The notes beneath the pieces are model-generated. The model was not told the DNA's origin. It did not search any database and was given only the letters and a program-made list of their open reading frames with translations. The translations under genes and the position numbers were made by a program. Source: Chloroflexota bacterium (GTDB lineage: Bacteria > Chloroflexota > Anaerolineae > Anaerolineales > Anaerolineaceae). From it: 52,984 nt of DNA. The DNA lies in the NCBI GenBank assembly GCA_023381565.1, contig JAMCRR010000002.1:1-52984 (forward strand), in the 5' to 3' direction. Positions 24,716 to 32,754 of this stretch are shown here, piece after piece. The first letter of the stretch is position 1. Each line of letters starts with the position of its first letter.

Positions 24716-25966
24716 ATGGAAAACAGCGAGATCATTCGAGTTTTAATCGTTGATGGGAATGTAGAGAGCAGAGAGAAAACCCGCAGCCTGTTAAAAATGG
24801 AAAAGGGGATGGAGATCGTCGGGGTATCGCGGGGCGGCCGAGAAGCCATCGATCTTGCACAAGAAACCGAGCCCGATGTGGTTGTGTTGGATGCGAGCCT
24901 CCCCGATATGGATGAGATTGAGGTTACCGAGGCGATCTGCCGCCGGGTGCCGTTTACGCAGGTTGTGATCCTGGCCGTCCAGGTCGATCCGAACTACATG
25001 CGGCGGGCGATGCTTGCCGGAGCGCGCGATTTTATCGTGAAGCCGCCCATGACAGACGAGCTCCGCTCAGCGGTTTACCGTGCAGGTGGGCTGGCTCACG
25101 AGAGACGGGACAACAGCCTGAGGGTTCTCCCGCAATCGGCGACTGAAGCCCAGCATGCCAGACCTTTGGCCTCGACCACTCTCGGTAAAATCATCCAGCT
25201 GTACAGCCCGAAGGGGGGCTCTGGATGCACCACATTGGCGACAAACCTGGCGATTGCGCTGCACTCCGAAAAGACCCATTCGATTTTGGTCGACGCCAAC
25301 CTTCAGTACGGCGACGTGGCGGTATTTTTTAATGAGGTGGCGTATCACAGTGTTCTAGACCTGGCTCCCCGAGTAAATGATCTCGACCCGGAGGTCATCG
25401 CATCCGTGACGGTCAACCATCAAAAATCTGGGGTGGATATTATCGTAGCGCCGAACCGGCCTGAAATGGCAGATAAAGTCAGCGGGGAGGAATTTTATAA
25501 AGTGCTGCAGTACCTGCGCAGACTGTATGGTTACATCATCGTCGATACTCCCACCGAACTGAACGATGTGACCCTTTCCGTGCTGGATGCGGCCGACCTT
25601 GTGGTGTTAGTGACGACTCAGGAGATTTCTTCGATCAAGAATTCGCGCCTTTTCCTATCGGTTACTGACGGCCTGCATTTCGACCGTCAGCGGATCCTGT
25701 TCGTGATGAACCGCTTCGATAAGAAAGTGGCTATCTCTCCAGAAAAAGTGACCGAGAATCTGAAGCAAGAGATCGTCAGCGTCATCCCGGCTGATGAAGC
25801 CTGCGCGGTGAGAGCCGCCAATCAGGGCATTCCATTCGTCCTCGAATCGAAAACCTATCCGCTGACCAAAAGCATTTTCAACCTGGCCGAGATTATTCGC
25901 TCGCGACTGGGATCTCTGGAAACAGGCGACGCCACACAGATGAAGGTGTTCCGCACCGAGGCCTGA
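24716..25966 (+). CDS. CpaE/TadZ-like receiver plus MinD/ParA-type ATPase
   Basis: 416 residues. The N-terminal receiver domain (1-125) keeps Asp13, Asp59 (VVVLDASLPD) and Lys109 (FIVKPP), although the usual acidic pair is Asp-Gly. The ATPase domain (about 155-400) has the deviant Walker A KGGSGCTT (166-173), ILVDANLQYGD and YIIVDTPTELND. This pair of domains defines CpaE/TadZ proteins, which place type IV (Tad) pilus machines. No other tad/cpa gene is in the window, so a different localisation task is possible. The start follows GGAGGAGAGGT. It probably shares a transcript with the kinase, which could phosphorylate it. Confidence 0.88.
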   Translation: MENSEIIRVLIVDGNVESREKTRSLLKMEKGMEIVGVSRGGREAIDLAQETEPDVVVLDASLPDMDEIEVTEAICRRVPFTQVVILAVQVDPNYMRRAMLAGARDFIVKPPMTDELRSAVYRAGGLAHERRDNSLRVLPQSATEAQHARPLASTTLGKIIQLYSPKGGSGCTTLATNLAIALHSEKTHSILVDANLQYGDVAVFFNEVAYHSVLDLAPRVNDLDPEVIASVTVNHQKSGVDIIVAPNRPEMADKVSGEEFYKVLQYLRRLYGYIIVDTPTELNDVTLSVLDAADLVVLVTTQEISSIKNSRLFLSVTDGLHFDRQRILFVMNRFDKKVAISPEKVTENLKQEIVSVIPADEACAVRAANQGIPFVLESKTYPLTKSIFNLAEIIRSRLGSLETGDATQMKVFRTEA

Positions 25967-25975
25967 TTGGGAGAG

Positions 25976-26008
25976 GGATGGGAGAAGATCGCGCTTAGCG
26001 TCCCATCC
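25976..26008. terminator. Inverted repeat between convergent genes
   Basis: Perfect 8-bp arms GGATGGGA (25976-25983) and TCCCATCC (26001-26008), with further pairing in the loop (CGC/GCG). The T-run is weak on both strands. Position between the CpaE-like stop and the ferredoxin stop suggests a bidirectional terminator. Confidence 0.5.
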
Positions 26009-26674
26009 TTAGATTGCTAGCGGGGTGGGCGACCCCGATGTTGGCGCGTTCTTTGACCTGAACCTTGAGACATTCGGACAACCGGAAACTTTGGCAACAT
26101 CCATTTGAATGGCGTTTACCGGATAGGCTGAAGCGCAGCGGCTGCAGCCTTTGCAACGTTCCCCGATGATCGCCTGACCATCGTGGAGCTCGATTGCCTG
26201 AACGGGACATAATTCAATGCATTCGCCGCATCTCACACAGCTCTCATCGACAGAGACGGATAAGCCGGGCAGGTGCTGCACCATACCCCAGAAAGCCGGC
26301 AGTCCGAAGCGAAGGCCCAACCTGACCGTACAACAGGAATCGCCGCAAAAACATAGCACCAGCATCTGCCGGTAGGGAATGCCGAGCACATAAGCGTCGA
26401 AAGCGGTCTGGACGATCAACGGTACCAATCCGGCGGCTACGGCGCGTTTGACGTGCGCCAGGGCCGCCTCTCGATCCAGCTTCCGCCCCATCAAGGGATG
26501 GATTTGCGCCGCGCCGCTCCCCAGGAAGAGACAACCGTTTTCGACCGGATAGCTCTGGCAGTGCTCGGCATGGCGGCAAAGACATTCATTGAGAACGTAA
26601 CAATCGCTGGATTGTTCGATTAAAGGCGCCAGCAGCGTCAAGGGGAGCACCCGACTCTCGGCGCCGCGCACCAC
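26009..26674 (-). CDS. Ferredoxin-type 4Fe-4S protein, possibly decaying
   Basis: The 221 residues form a Cys-rich N-terminal domain (NECLCRHAEHC, CFCGDSCC) and a C-terminal ferredoxin (about 140-195). The first cluster motif, CVRCGECIELCP, is complete. The second reads CKGCSRCASAYP, with Tyr at the fourth Cys. The GTG at 26674 is the first usable start. The same frame stays open to 26764 without ATG, GTG or TTG and encodes likely family sequence (NHVVIIPIDQ), so the true start may have been lost. Family members are electron-transfer proteins of unknown pathway. The missing Cys, missing start and loose C-terminus suggest recent loss of function, but a one-cluster variant is possible. Confidence 0.7.
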   Translation of the reverse strand: MVRGAESRVLPLTLLAPLIEQSSDCYVLNECLCRHAEHCQSYPVENGCLFLGSGAAQIHPLMGRKLDREAALAHVKRAVAAGLVPLIVQTAFDAYVLGIPYRQMLVLCFCGDSCCTVRLGLRFGLPAFWGMVQHLPGLSVSVDESCVRCGECIELCPVQAIELHDGQAIIGERCKGCSRCASAYPVNAIQMDVAKVSGCPNVSRFRSKNAPTSGSPTPLAI

Positions 26675-26851
26675 CTGGTCGATCGGGATGATTACGACGT
26701 GGTTTTTCTTGGAGTTAGATAGAGGATCGAGCAGGGTGCTGAAAGGGAGCTGGCCTGGCTTTTATTGTCAAAAGTGAATGGGGACATCTAAAGATAATCG
26801 CCTGTATATTTAATAATATAGAGTAATACTTTGATAAAATTAACTATCTGC

Positions 26852-26879
26852 TTGACAATATGAAATAATGTGCTAAGAT
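26852..26879 (+). promoter_or_regulatory. Sigma-70-type promoter before the DUF4097-like gene
   Basis: TTGACA (26852-26857), a 16-base spacer and TAAGAT (26874-26879) in an AT-rich stretch. The leader from about 26886 to the ATG at 26967 contains nested complementary arms (CGCCAA 26897-26902 with TTGGCG 26938-26943; CCGG 26916-26919 with CCGG 26932-26935). Confidence 0.65.
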
Positions 26880-26966
26880 ATAACCAGAATAATTAACGCC
26901 AATTAAATTTCGCATCCGGGAATCAAGGAAACCGGGTTTGGCGAAAGAATACGAGGAGCAACCCTT

Positions 26967-28166
26967 ATGGACCAAAAATTTCAGGTCTCCAATGATCATC
27001 CGCAAATATCCCTTCGAGTGGACGGCGATTTACGCCTCATCGGTGAAGATGTTCTGCAGGTCAGGGTGGAATCGAGCGCCAGCGACGGCATGCGGATTAG
27101 CCAATCCGGCGGAGCGATGGAAATTACTTGCCGGGGAGATTGTTGGGTAACCGCGCCGAAGAATTCGGATCTCCGGATTGAGAAGGTGGGCGGGGACGGA
27201 ACGGTCATAGGGCTGCACGGTCCATTGACAATCGAGAAAATCGGTGGCGACGTTAACCTGCAAGACATCCGTTCTGTGACAGTTGGCGGCATCGGGGGAG
27301 AGCTTGCGGCGGTTGAACTCCAGGGAGATTTGTTCGTCCAGAAGGTGGGCGGAGATGTGGCGGCTCGAAATATCCAGGGAGAGGTGCAGATCGGCTCGGT
27401 AGGGGGGATGCTGGCAATGGAATCGGTTGGCGGAAGCGTAAATGCGAAAGTTGGAGGGGATATTTCGATCAGTCTATCTTCTTTGGTCGTGAAGAGCTAC
27501 GAACTACGCGCGGGGGGTGAGCTGGCCTGCCGCGTGCCTGCCAATTCGAGTATCGACGTTAGCCTGGATTGCGGTTCGGAAAGGATGATTTTGAGGCTTC
27601 CCGGCATGCCCGAAGTAGTCAATGCCAGGCAATACCAGGCGCGGATTGGCGACGGCGCCACAAAAATATCCCTTAAAGCCGGAGGGGATATTTACCTGAC
27701 CAGCCTTCCCCCCGAAACCGATGAGGCGGCAGTCGCCCCAACCGGTATGGAAGCCGATCTCGAACACCTGGGTGAAAAAATCGAGCAACAGGTCAGTGCC
27801 AAGTTCCGTTTGGCAGATTTTACATCACGGTTGAAAACCGGCCTGACGGAACAGACACGCTCCTTGAGCCAACGCGCGGTGCAGCGGGCAGACCGGCGCA
27901 TCCAAAATGCTCTGCAGAAGATCAATCAGAAAATATTTCTACCGCCCGCCTGGCCGGCGCCCCCAGTATCTCCGGAAGCGCCAGTTCTGGGTGGTACAAC
28001 CGCTCCTATCGAAGAGACAGCTTCATCCCCATCATCCTCTACACGCGTGACAGATGACGAACGTCTGCGCATTCTCCAGATGGTCGAAAATAAGAAGATC
28101 ACCGTGGATGAAGCCGAACAACTACTTGAGACCCTCGAGGAGCTCGGCGGCGAAGAGGAAGGATGA
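26967..28166 (+). CDS. DUF4097-like beta-helix protein with SHOCT-like tail
   Basis: 399 residues. The first 250 form repeated short beta strands with a recurring Val-Gly-Gly-Asp step (IEKVGGDGTVI, IEKIGGDVNLQ, VQKVGGDVAAR, ESVGGSVNAKVGGD), typical of the DUF4097/adhesin-like beta-helix of YvlB/LiaX-related proteins. A helical basic segment and a proline-rich linker follow. The end (about 360-395) reads ERLRILQMVENKKITVDEAE and then QLLETLEEL, a SHOCT-like helical pair found in such proteins. There is no signal peptide, so it is cytoplasmic or peripheral. Family relatives act in envelope stress. ATG 26967 follows GAGGAG by eight bases and lies behind a clear promoter and a structured leader. 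Confidence 0.85.
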   Translation: MDQKFQVSNDHPQISLRVDGDLRLIGEDVLQVRVESSASDGMRISQSGGAMEITCRGDCWVTAPKNSDLRIEKVGGDGTVIGLHGPLTIEKIGGDVNLQDIRSVTVGGIGGELAAVELQGDLFVQKVGGDVAARNIQGEVQIGSVGGMLAMESVGGSVNAKVGGDISISLSSLVVKSYELRAGGELACRVPANSSIDVSLDCGSERMILRLPGMPEVVNARQYQARIGDGATKISLKAGGDIYLTSLPPETDEAAVAPTGMEADLEHLGEKIEQQVSAKFRLADFTSRLKTGLTEQTRSLSQRAVQRADRRIQNALQKINQKIFLPPAWPAPPVSPEAPVLGGTTAPIEETASSPSSSTRVTDDERLRILQMVENKKITVDEAEQLLETLEELGGEEEG

Positions 28167-28170
28167 TCGT

Positions 28171-29658
28171 TCAGGGATTGGAGGAGTTGTAGTAGTTGTA
28201 GATAGCCTGAGAAAGCTGAGCAAACAACTGGTTTGTCGGATCAAAAACCAGTTGAGAGGCGTTGTACATAAACGCAGAGACAATGAAGTTCCCGCCTGGA
28301 GTGAAAGCGATGCCCGCATCGCCGATCGTGTGGATCAGCCCATCGTTGGTGTTTGCCCAGGCGTGTTTGTGCGCGAATTGAGTGCCTTCGGGAAGCCCGG
28401 CTTGAAATAAGACACCAATCTTATTGCGGCCGAGCAGGTCAATCATCTGATTGCATTCGTCTTGCGTGATGGCTCCGTGGTACGCGGCCACAAGGGTGCC
28501 TCCACCATATTGGGCGCACTGATAGATATCGTCCAGGAGCATACCCATGTCTGAAACGGTGGTCTGGTTGTATGCATCGGGGTCAGTGTTGACGTCCTGG
28601 CGCTGGTTAGCGGGGGTCTGGAATTTCTGGATGAACAGCGGTTTTGACATATACGCGCCTAAGATGGTATTTTGCAGACCGATATCGCGCAGGTCCTGTG
28701 TCACGTCCAGGGGACCGCGCCCGGCTTCCATAGTTTCATCCATCAAGCTGTCAGCCGGCGGGTTCTCTGAATGATCGATCATCATCTCCAATTGGCTGGA
28801 GATATCCGCAGATAAGGGGAGTTGCACTCTGCGGTAAACCGAGATCATGATCGGGATTTTGATCGTACTCTCAGCCGAAAAAGCGATATCCGGGGGAGGG
28901 GCTTGAGTCTCGCCGGATTGGTACGTAAAATGGATTTCCTGGTTGGTTTGGAGATCGAGCAGATACAGTTCTGCCGTGCCTTCAAATCCCGATACTTGAA
29001 TGATCTGTTTAAGCAGGATCTGCAAGTTCTGAAACGACGGGCGCGGCGCGCTGGTTCGATCGTACGTCAGGTTGACTACACGGGCGCTCGGAGAACGCAG
29101 GGCGTCTTCAATCAGAATGACTGCCCGGTCGATGTTGAGGGCTGTGCCGGGCTGACCCGACCCGAAGGAAACGCTTCCGGGAAGGGGCACAGCCGCCTGC
29201 GGGGGGTGGTCGTAGCGGGCTGAGATTTCATCTTTCAGATAGGCGCGCAGCCGGTTTTCTGAAACGTTTGAAAGGAGAGGCACTGCTGGCGTGGGGGAAT
29301 TACGGTTCCAGAGCAAGTTCCAAAAACTTTCCCAGAAGGGTTGGTTAACGCGCTGCATATCGGCGGCAGATAGCATCCCTTCCAAATCCAGCTCGAAGCC
29401 AATAGTAGAAGGTTTGATCTGGATGACCGCATCTGCGTAGTGGATTTCTACGGGATATGCGTATGCTTCCAGGATACGTTCAGCAGCCTGCTGCCGGTCC
29501 AGGCCTCCGACCGGGATGCCCCCCACAACCAATCCGGGGGGAAAATAGCTGCGCACCCGGCTGTAAGAAATCAGCTGGAAGAGGGTTAAAACCACAGCGC
29601 TGAAGATAAACAATAATGAAATCCAGCGCAGGGCAGAAAATGCGCTTCTTCTTTTCAC
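28171..29658 (-). CDS. Membrane-anchored class A beta-lactamase-like serine hydrolase
   Basis: 495 residues. One N-terminal membrane helix (WISLLFIFSAVVLTLFQLI) is followed by a VanW/YoaR-type putative peptidoglycan-binding domain (about 40-200). The beta-lactamase2-type domain (about 220-490) has the SxxK motif in SAESTIKIP (Ser264, Lys267). The usual SDN and KTG motifs are not clear; KHAW near residue 435 may stand for KTG. The protein would face outside and act on cell-wall peptides or be a non-enzymatic wall protein; antibiotic hydrolysis cannot be inferred. It is transcribed away from the VTT gene and convergent with the DUF4097-like gene, with a gap of four bases. Confidence 0.85.
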   Translation of the reverse strand: MKRRSAFSALRWISLLFIFSAVVLTLFQLISYSRVRSYFPPGLVVGGIPVGGLDRQQAAERILEAYAYPVEIHYADAVIQIKPSTIGFELDLEGMLSAADMQRVNQPFWESFWNLLWNRNSPTPAVPLLSNVSENRLRAYLKDEISARYDHPPQAAVPLPGSVSFGSGQPGTALNIDRAVILIEDALRSPSARVVNLTYDRTSAPRPSFQNLQILLKQIIQVSGFEGTAELYLLDLQTNQEIHFTYQSGETQAPPPDIAFSAESTIKIPIMISVYRRVQLPLSADISSQLEMMIDHSENPPADSLMDETMEAGRGPLDVTQDLRDIGLQNTILGAYMSKPLFIQKFQTPANQRQDVNTDPDAYNQTTVSDMGMLLDDIYQCAQYGGGTLVAAYHGAITQDECNQMIDLLGRNKIGVLFQAGLPEGTQFAHKHAWANTNDGLIHTIGDAGIAFTPGGNFIVSAFMYNASQLVFDPTNQLFAQLSQAIYNYYNSSNP

Positions 29659-29808
29659 GTGGCCTCATAGTGGTTCGGTATGGATCATGCTTTGAGATTC
29701 TACCACGTAGAAATTGTTCCAAGCGGTTATAATCGGGTCATCGCATCCTGTTCGCCCCCGGGCAAATGGGAATGATCCGCCTTCACCACCCTCCTTCACA
29801 GGTAACCC

Positions 29809-30390
29809 ATGGAAGAGAACATCCAAGCCCAAGACAACAAAAGCCGGGCTGTCTGGATATTGATCATCACCCTGCTCATTATCCTTGTTCTGCTGTTCTA
29901 TATCTTGAAGGACATGGAAAAAGTGCGGGTGTTTATCGGGGGAAGCGGTTGGATTGGTTTGCTGGTAAGTGTGGGCATCTATGGGCTGCTCGGGGCTTCT
30001 CCTGTCCCTTCCGAGCCTTTGACCATCCTGATCAGCGTGATATTCGGGCCTTTGAACGCCACCCTGGTTGCCGGTACTGGCAACTTGCTGGCAGCCCTGA
30101 TCGAATATTTCATCGGGAGCAAGATCGGAGATGCCTCCACCTTCGCTCGTCGCAAAGAGAAACTTCCTTTTGGCCTGGGAAAGTTCCCCGTCAATTCTCC
30201 TATCTTCCTGATCGCTGCCCGCATGATCCCCGGGTATGGCCCCAAATTCGTCAGCCTAGTCTCAGGTCTCTACCAGGTGCCCCTCTTGCTGTACCTGTGG
30301 ACCTCTGCCATCCCGACTTTCCTGGGGGCTGCCATCTTCGCCTATGGCGGTTTCGGGCTGCTCTTATTGAGGATGAAATCCTGGTACTAG
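29809..30390 (+). CDS. VTT-domain (DedA/TMEM64-type) membrane protein
   Basis: 193 residues with about five membrane segments. The VTT core shows SPVPSEPLTILISVIFGPLN, the small-residue stretch NLLAALIEYFIGSKIG, and AARMIPGYGPKFVSLVSGLY. DedA-family proteins move lipids (undecaprenyl phosphate or phosphatidylethanolamine) across the membrane; the substrate here is not known. Residues match the family well over the full length. ATG 29809 has only a weak ribosome site. Downstream lies a DUF998 pseudogene in the same direction. Confidence 0.85.
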   Translation: MEENIQAQDNKSRAVWILIITLLIILVLLFYILKDMEKVRVFIGGSGWIGLLVSVGIYGLLGASPVPSEPLTILISVIFGPLNATLVAGTGNLLAALIEYFIGSKIGDASTFARRKEKLPFGLGKFPVNSPIFLIAARMIPGYGPKFVSLVSGLYQVPLLLYLWTSAIPTFLGAAIFAYGGFGLLLLRMKSWY

Positions 30391-30482
30391 CCATCTGGGA
30401 AGGATTGGGCTTTGGTTTTTTCATTGTGCCCAACCCTCGGCTGAGCTGCCTCTTATTACAATTCCCATTCGCTGCTCAGTCG

Positions 30483-31069
30483 ATGAGCGAACTGAGCGCT
30501 GCTGGTTTTCCGATGCGCTCCCTGGGCGTCTCGTTCATTTTCCTGGCGAGTGTACTCTTGATCGTCTTCGGCGTTGGCGTCAGGAGGGGGGCAAGCCAGG
30601 CACTCTCCGCCGTGTCGTCAGTGTACTCCTGATCGGAAATGCGATAGCGAGGTTCTTCGCTAAGTACCTCTTCCCAAACCGTTTTAGTGAGTTGCCGACC
30701 TTCGCGAGCCCTGGGGTGATCATCATGTTCTAAAGCATCCTCTTTTCCGTGCTGGCGATTTTGGTCGGTGCGGCCGCATTCAGCGGTTGGATACGCGTTC
30801 TGTCCATTGCGATACCCGTAGTCTATGTCCTACTGGTAGTCTTCAGGTTTGCGACCGCCGCCACCTCTTCTTCCTCAGGAGAAGCCGTGTCGCTGGTGGG
30901 AGCACAGGAATGGACCATGGCCTATAGCTTCCAATTGTGGATGATGGCCCTGGCGATTTACCTCCTGCAGTCATCCAGTAAAGGAGTAGATTCTTCAGGT
31001 GGAAAGCAAGTGGGTTGCTTTGTCTGCAGCAGATGGTTGTTCCTTTCCAAATTGAACGTATCCGATTAA
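30483..31069 (+). pseudogene. Decayed DUF998-family membrane protein
   Basis: Three frames are needed to read one family member. MSELSAAGFPMRSL then FIFLASVLLIVFGVGV comes first; after a frame change near 30588, EGGKPGTLRRVVSVLLIGNA and YLFPNRF. An in-frame TAA stands at about 30732, followed by SILFSVLAILVGAAAFSGWI and SFQLWMMALAIYLLQ. The order fits DUF998 membrane proteins, which have about six helices and no known function. The first helix and start codon are not seen. The shifted frame and stop make it a pseudogene. Confidence 0.6.
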
Positions 31070-31120
31070 TCCAGCTTTCGTAAATTCCATTTTCAAGAAT
31101 TTCACAAGGATTTCATAATA

Positions 31121-31149
31121 TTGACCAACATGGTGAATATTGTTATACT
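31121..31149 (+). promoter_or_regulatory. Sigma-70-type promoter of the MFS gene
   Basis: TTGACC (31121-31126), a 17-base spacer and TATACT (31144-31149), placing the transcript start about 20 bases before the ATG at 31177. Confidence 0.72.
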
Positions 31150-31176
31150 GAGTTAAAAGCAGATCTTGGAGTGAAA

Positions 31177-32445
31177 ATGAAACCCTCTATCAGAAGATAT
31201 CCTTTCCATTGACCTGGCTTTCAAAAACAATTTAGCTGGCAAGCGAAGTTTGTTTTCACCCTGCTGGCCATCGAATTCCTCGACGAACTCTTCTTTGGCG
31301 CTCAGGAAGCCTCCTGGTCGTTCATCCTCCATGACCTACAACTAAATTATTCTCAGATCGGACTGCTGCTCAGCCTACCGGCAATTCTGGGCACGCCGGT
31401 CGAATCGCTGTTGGGCATCCTGGCCGATACTCCCAGCCGCAAGCACCTGATTCTTGGCGGGGGTATCCTTTTCACCCTGGCAACCCTGGCTTTTAGCCTT
31501 AGCCCTACCTTTGCTGCATTGCTTCTGGCATCGATCGCGTTTTCTCCAGCCTCGGGGGCGTTTGTCAGCCTCTCACAGGCGGTCTTGATGGACCTGGATC
31601 CCTCCCATCACGAGAAAAACATGGCCCGCTGGACGCTTGCCGGATCGATTGGCGTGCTCCTCGGACCATTCGTGTTGAGCGGGTTGGTTTGGCTGGGGGG
31701 CACCTGGCGTGGCCTATTCGCGGGATTTTCGGTACTGGCGCTGCTGCTCCTGGTCATCAACACATGTGTCTCAAATATAAAAGCATTTCCTCATGTATCC
31801 CCGTCCACATCCTTGCAATTGGAAAATATCAAGGTTGGCCTGAAGGGCGCCTGGCAAGCACTCAAGCGGCGTGAAGTGATCCGCTGGCTGGTTCTTCTCG
31901 AATTCTCAGATATGCTTTTGGATATTTTCTATGGATACCTGGGGCTTTATTTTGTCGATGTGGTGGGGATCTATCCGGCGGCAGTTGGCTTGGTGGTTGG
32001 GATTTGGACCGGCTGCGGCTTTCTCGGAGATATCCTCATCATACCTTTGATCGAAAGGGTCTCCGGAATAACCTACTTGCGGGTGAGCAGCCTGATCGAG
32101 CTGGTCCTCTTCCCGGCGTTCCTGCTGGCTCCCTGGCTTGCGGTGAAGATGGTTCTCCTGGGGTTGGTGGGGTTGTGCAGCTCGGGATGGTATGCGATCC
32201 TGATGGGCAGATTGTATTCGGAAATGCCGGGCAGGAGCGGGACGGTCGTGACGCTAAACAATCTCTCGGGACTCCTGGGGAAGCTCATCCCATTGGGGAT
32301 CGGGGTGCTCGCTCAGCAGTATGGCCTGGGTAGCGCCATCTGGCTGCTGGGGCTTGGCCCTATTGCCATCCTGGCAGGTGTGGCGGGGAGGCATTTAGCT
32401 GTTGACTCAACACCTGCGGGCAGGTATAATTTGGAAAATAAGTAA
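31177..32445 (+). pseudogene. MFS transporter with an early in-frame TGA
   Basis: ATG 31177 lies behind a good promoter and a GGAG site. It opens MKPSIRRYPFH and meets TGA at 31210. The frame then continues without interruption for more than 400 codons: KFVFTLLAIEFLDELFFGAQ, SLPAILGTPVESLLGILADT, and eleven or so hydrophobic helices to the TAA at 32443. It is a drug/sugar-type major facilitator whose substrate is unclear. No ATG lies between the stop and the first helix; a TTG at 31411 would cut off two helices. A TGG to TGA change at codon 12 is the simplest reading. Other genes here use TGA as stop, so recoding is unlikely. If the base is a sequencing error the gene is intact. Confidence 0.7.
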
Positions 32446-32469
32446 GCATTTCTCCTCCGGGAGGAGTAA

Positions 32470-32724
32470 GCAGTGCGAGCACTGACAGAGACGGGATCGG
32501 TTTTCGCTGAAAGGTCCCTCAGAAACTAGCTGCTGAAGTCGCCTGGATGATTGCCAAAGAAATCCGGCAAATCGGAAAGTAGAATGGCACGGGTAAGCCC
32601 GTTAGCGCGAATCCTCGATGTTGGTCGGGGAATGAGAGCACCGAAAGAAAACGATCGGTGAAGCGAGGTGGTACCGCGGAAGGCGCAGCCTTTCGTCCTC
32701 CTGGACGGAAGGTTTTTATTTTAA
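32470..32724 (+). promoter_or_regulatory. T-box leader controlling valS
   Basis: This leader senses uncharged tRNA and controls read-through into the synthetase gene. The diagnostic T-box sequence GCGAGGTGGTACCGCGG is at 32663-32679. Upstream are Stem I elements (CAGAGACGGG, GCTGAAAG, GAAGTCGCC) and the linker GCACCGAAAG. A factor-independent terminator ends it. The gene downstream makes the ligand tRNA-Val by family habit. I did not assign the specifier codon. Its 5' boundary is approximate. Confidence 0.92.
32689..32722 (+). terminator. T-box regulated terminator
   Basis: Ten-base arms CCTTTCGTCC (32689-32698) and GGACGGAAGG (32703-32712) with one G-T pair, a four-base loop, then a T-rich run at 32713-32722. 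The T-box bulge upstream would form the competing antiterminator. Confidence 0.9.
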
Positions 32725-32754
32725 TGCAAGATCTATCGAGATGGAGTGTGTCGG

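Noticed and set aside
26886-26966. Cyclic di-GMP or c-di-AMP riboswitch
   Set aside because: The leader is too short and lacks the conserved loops of those classes as I know them.
31177-31215. TGA read as Trp or selenocysteine
   Set aside because: Many intact genes here end at TGA, and no SECIS-like hairpin or expected Sec residue exists in MFS proteins.
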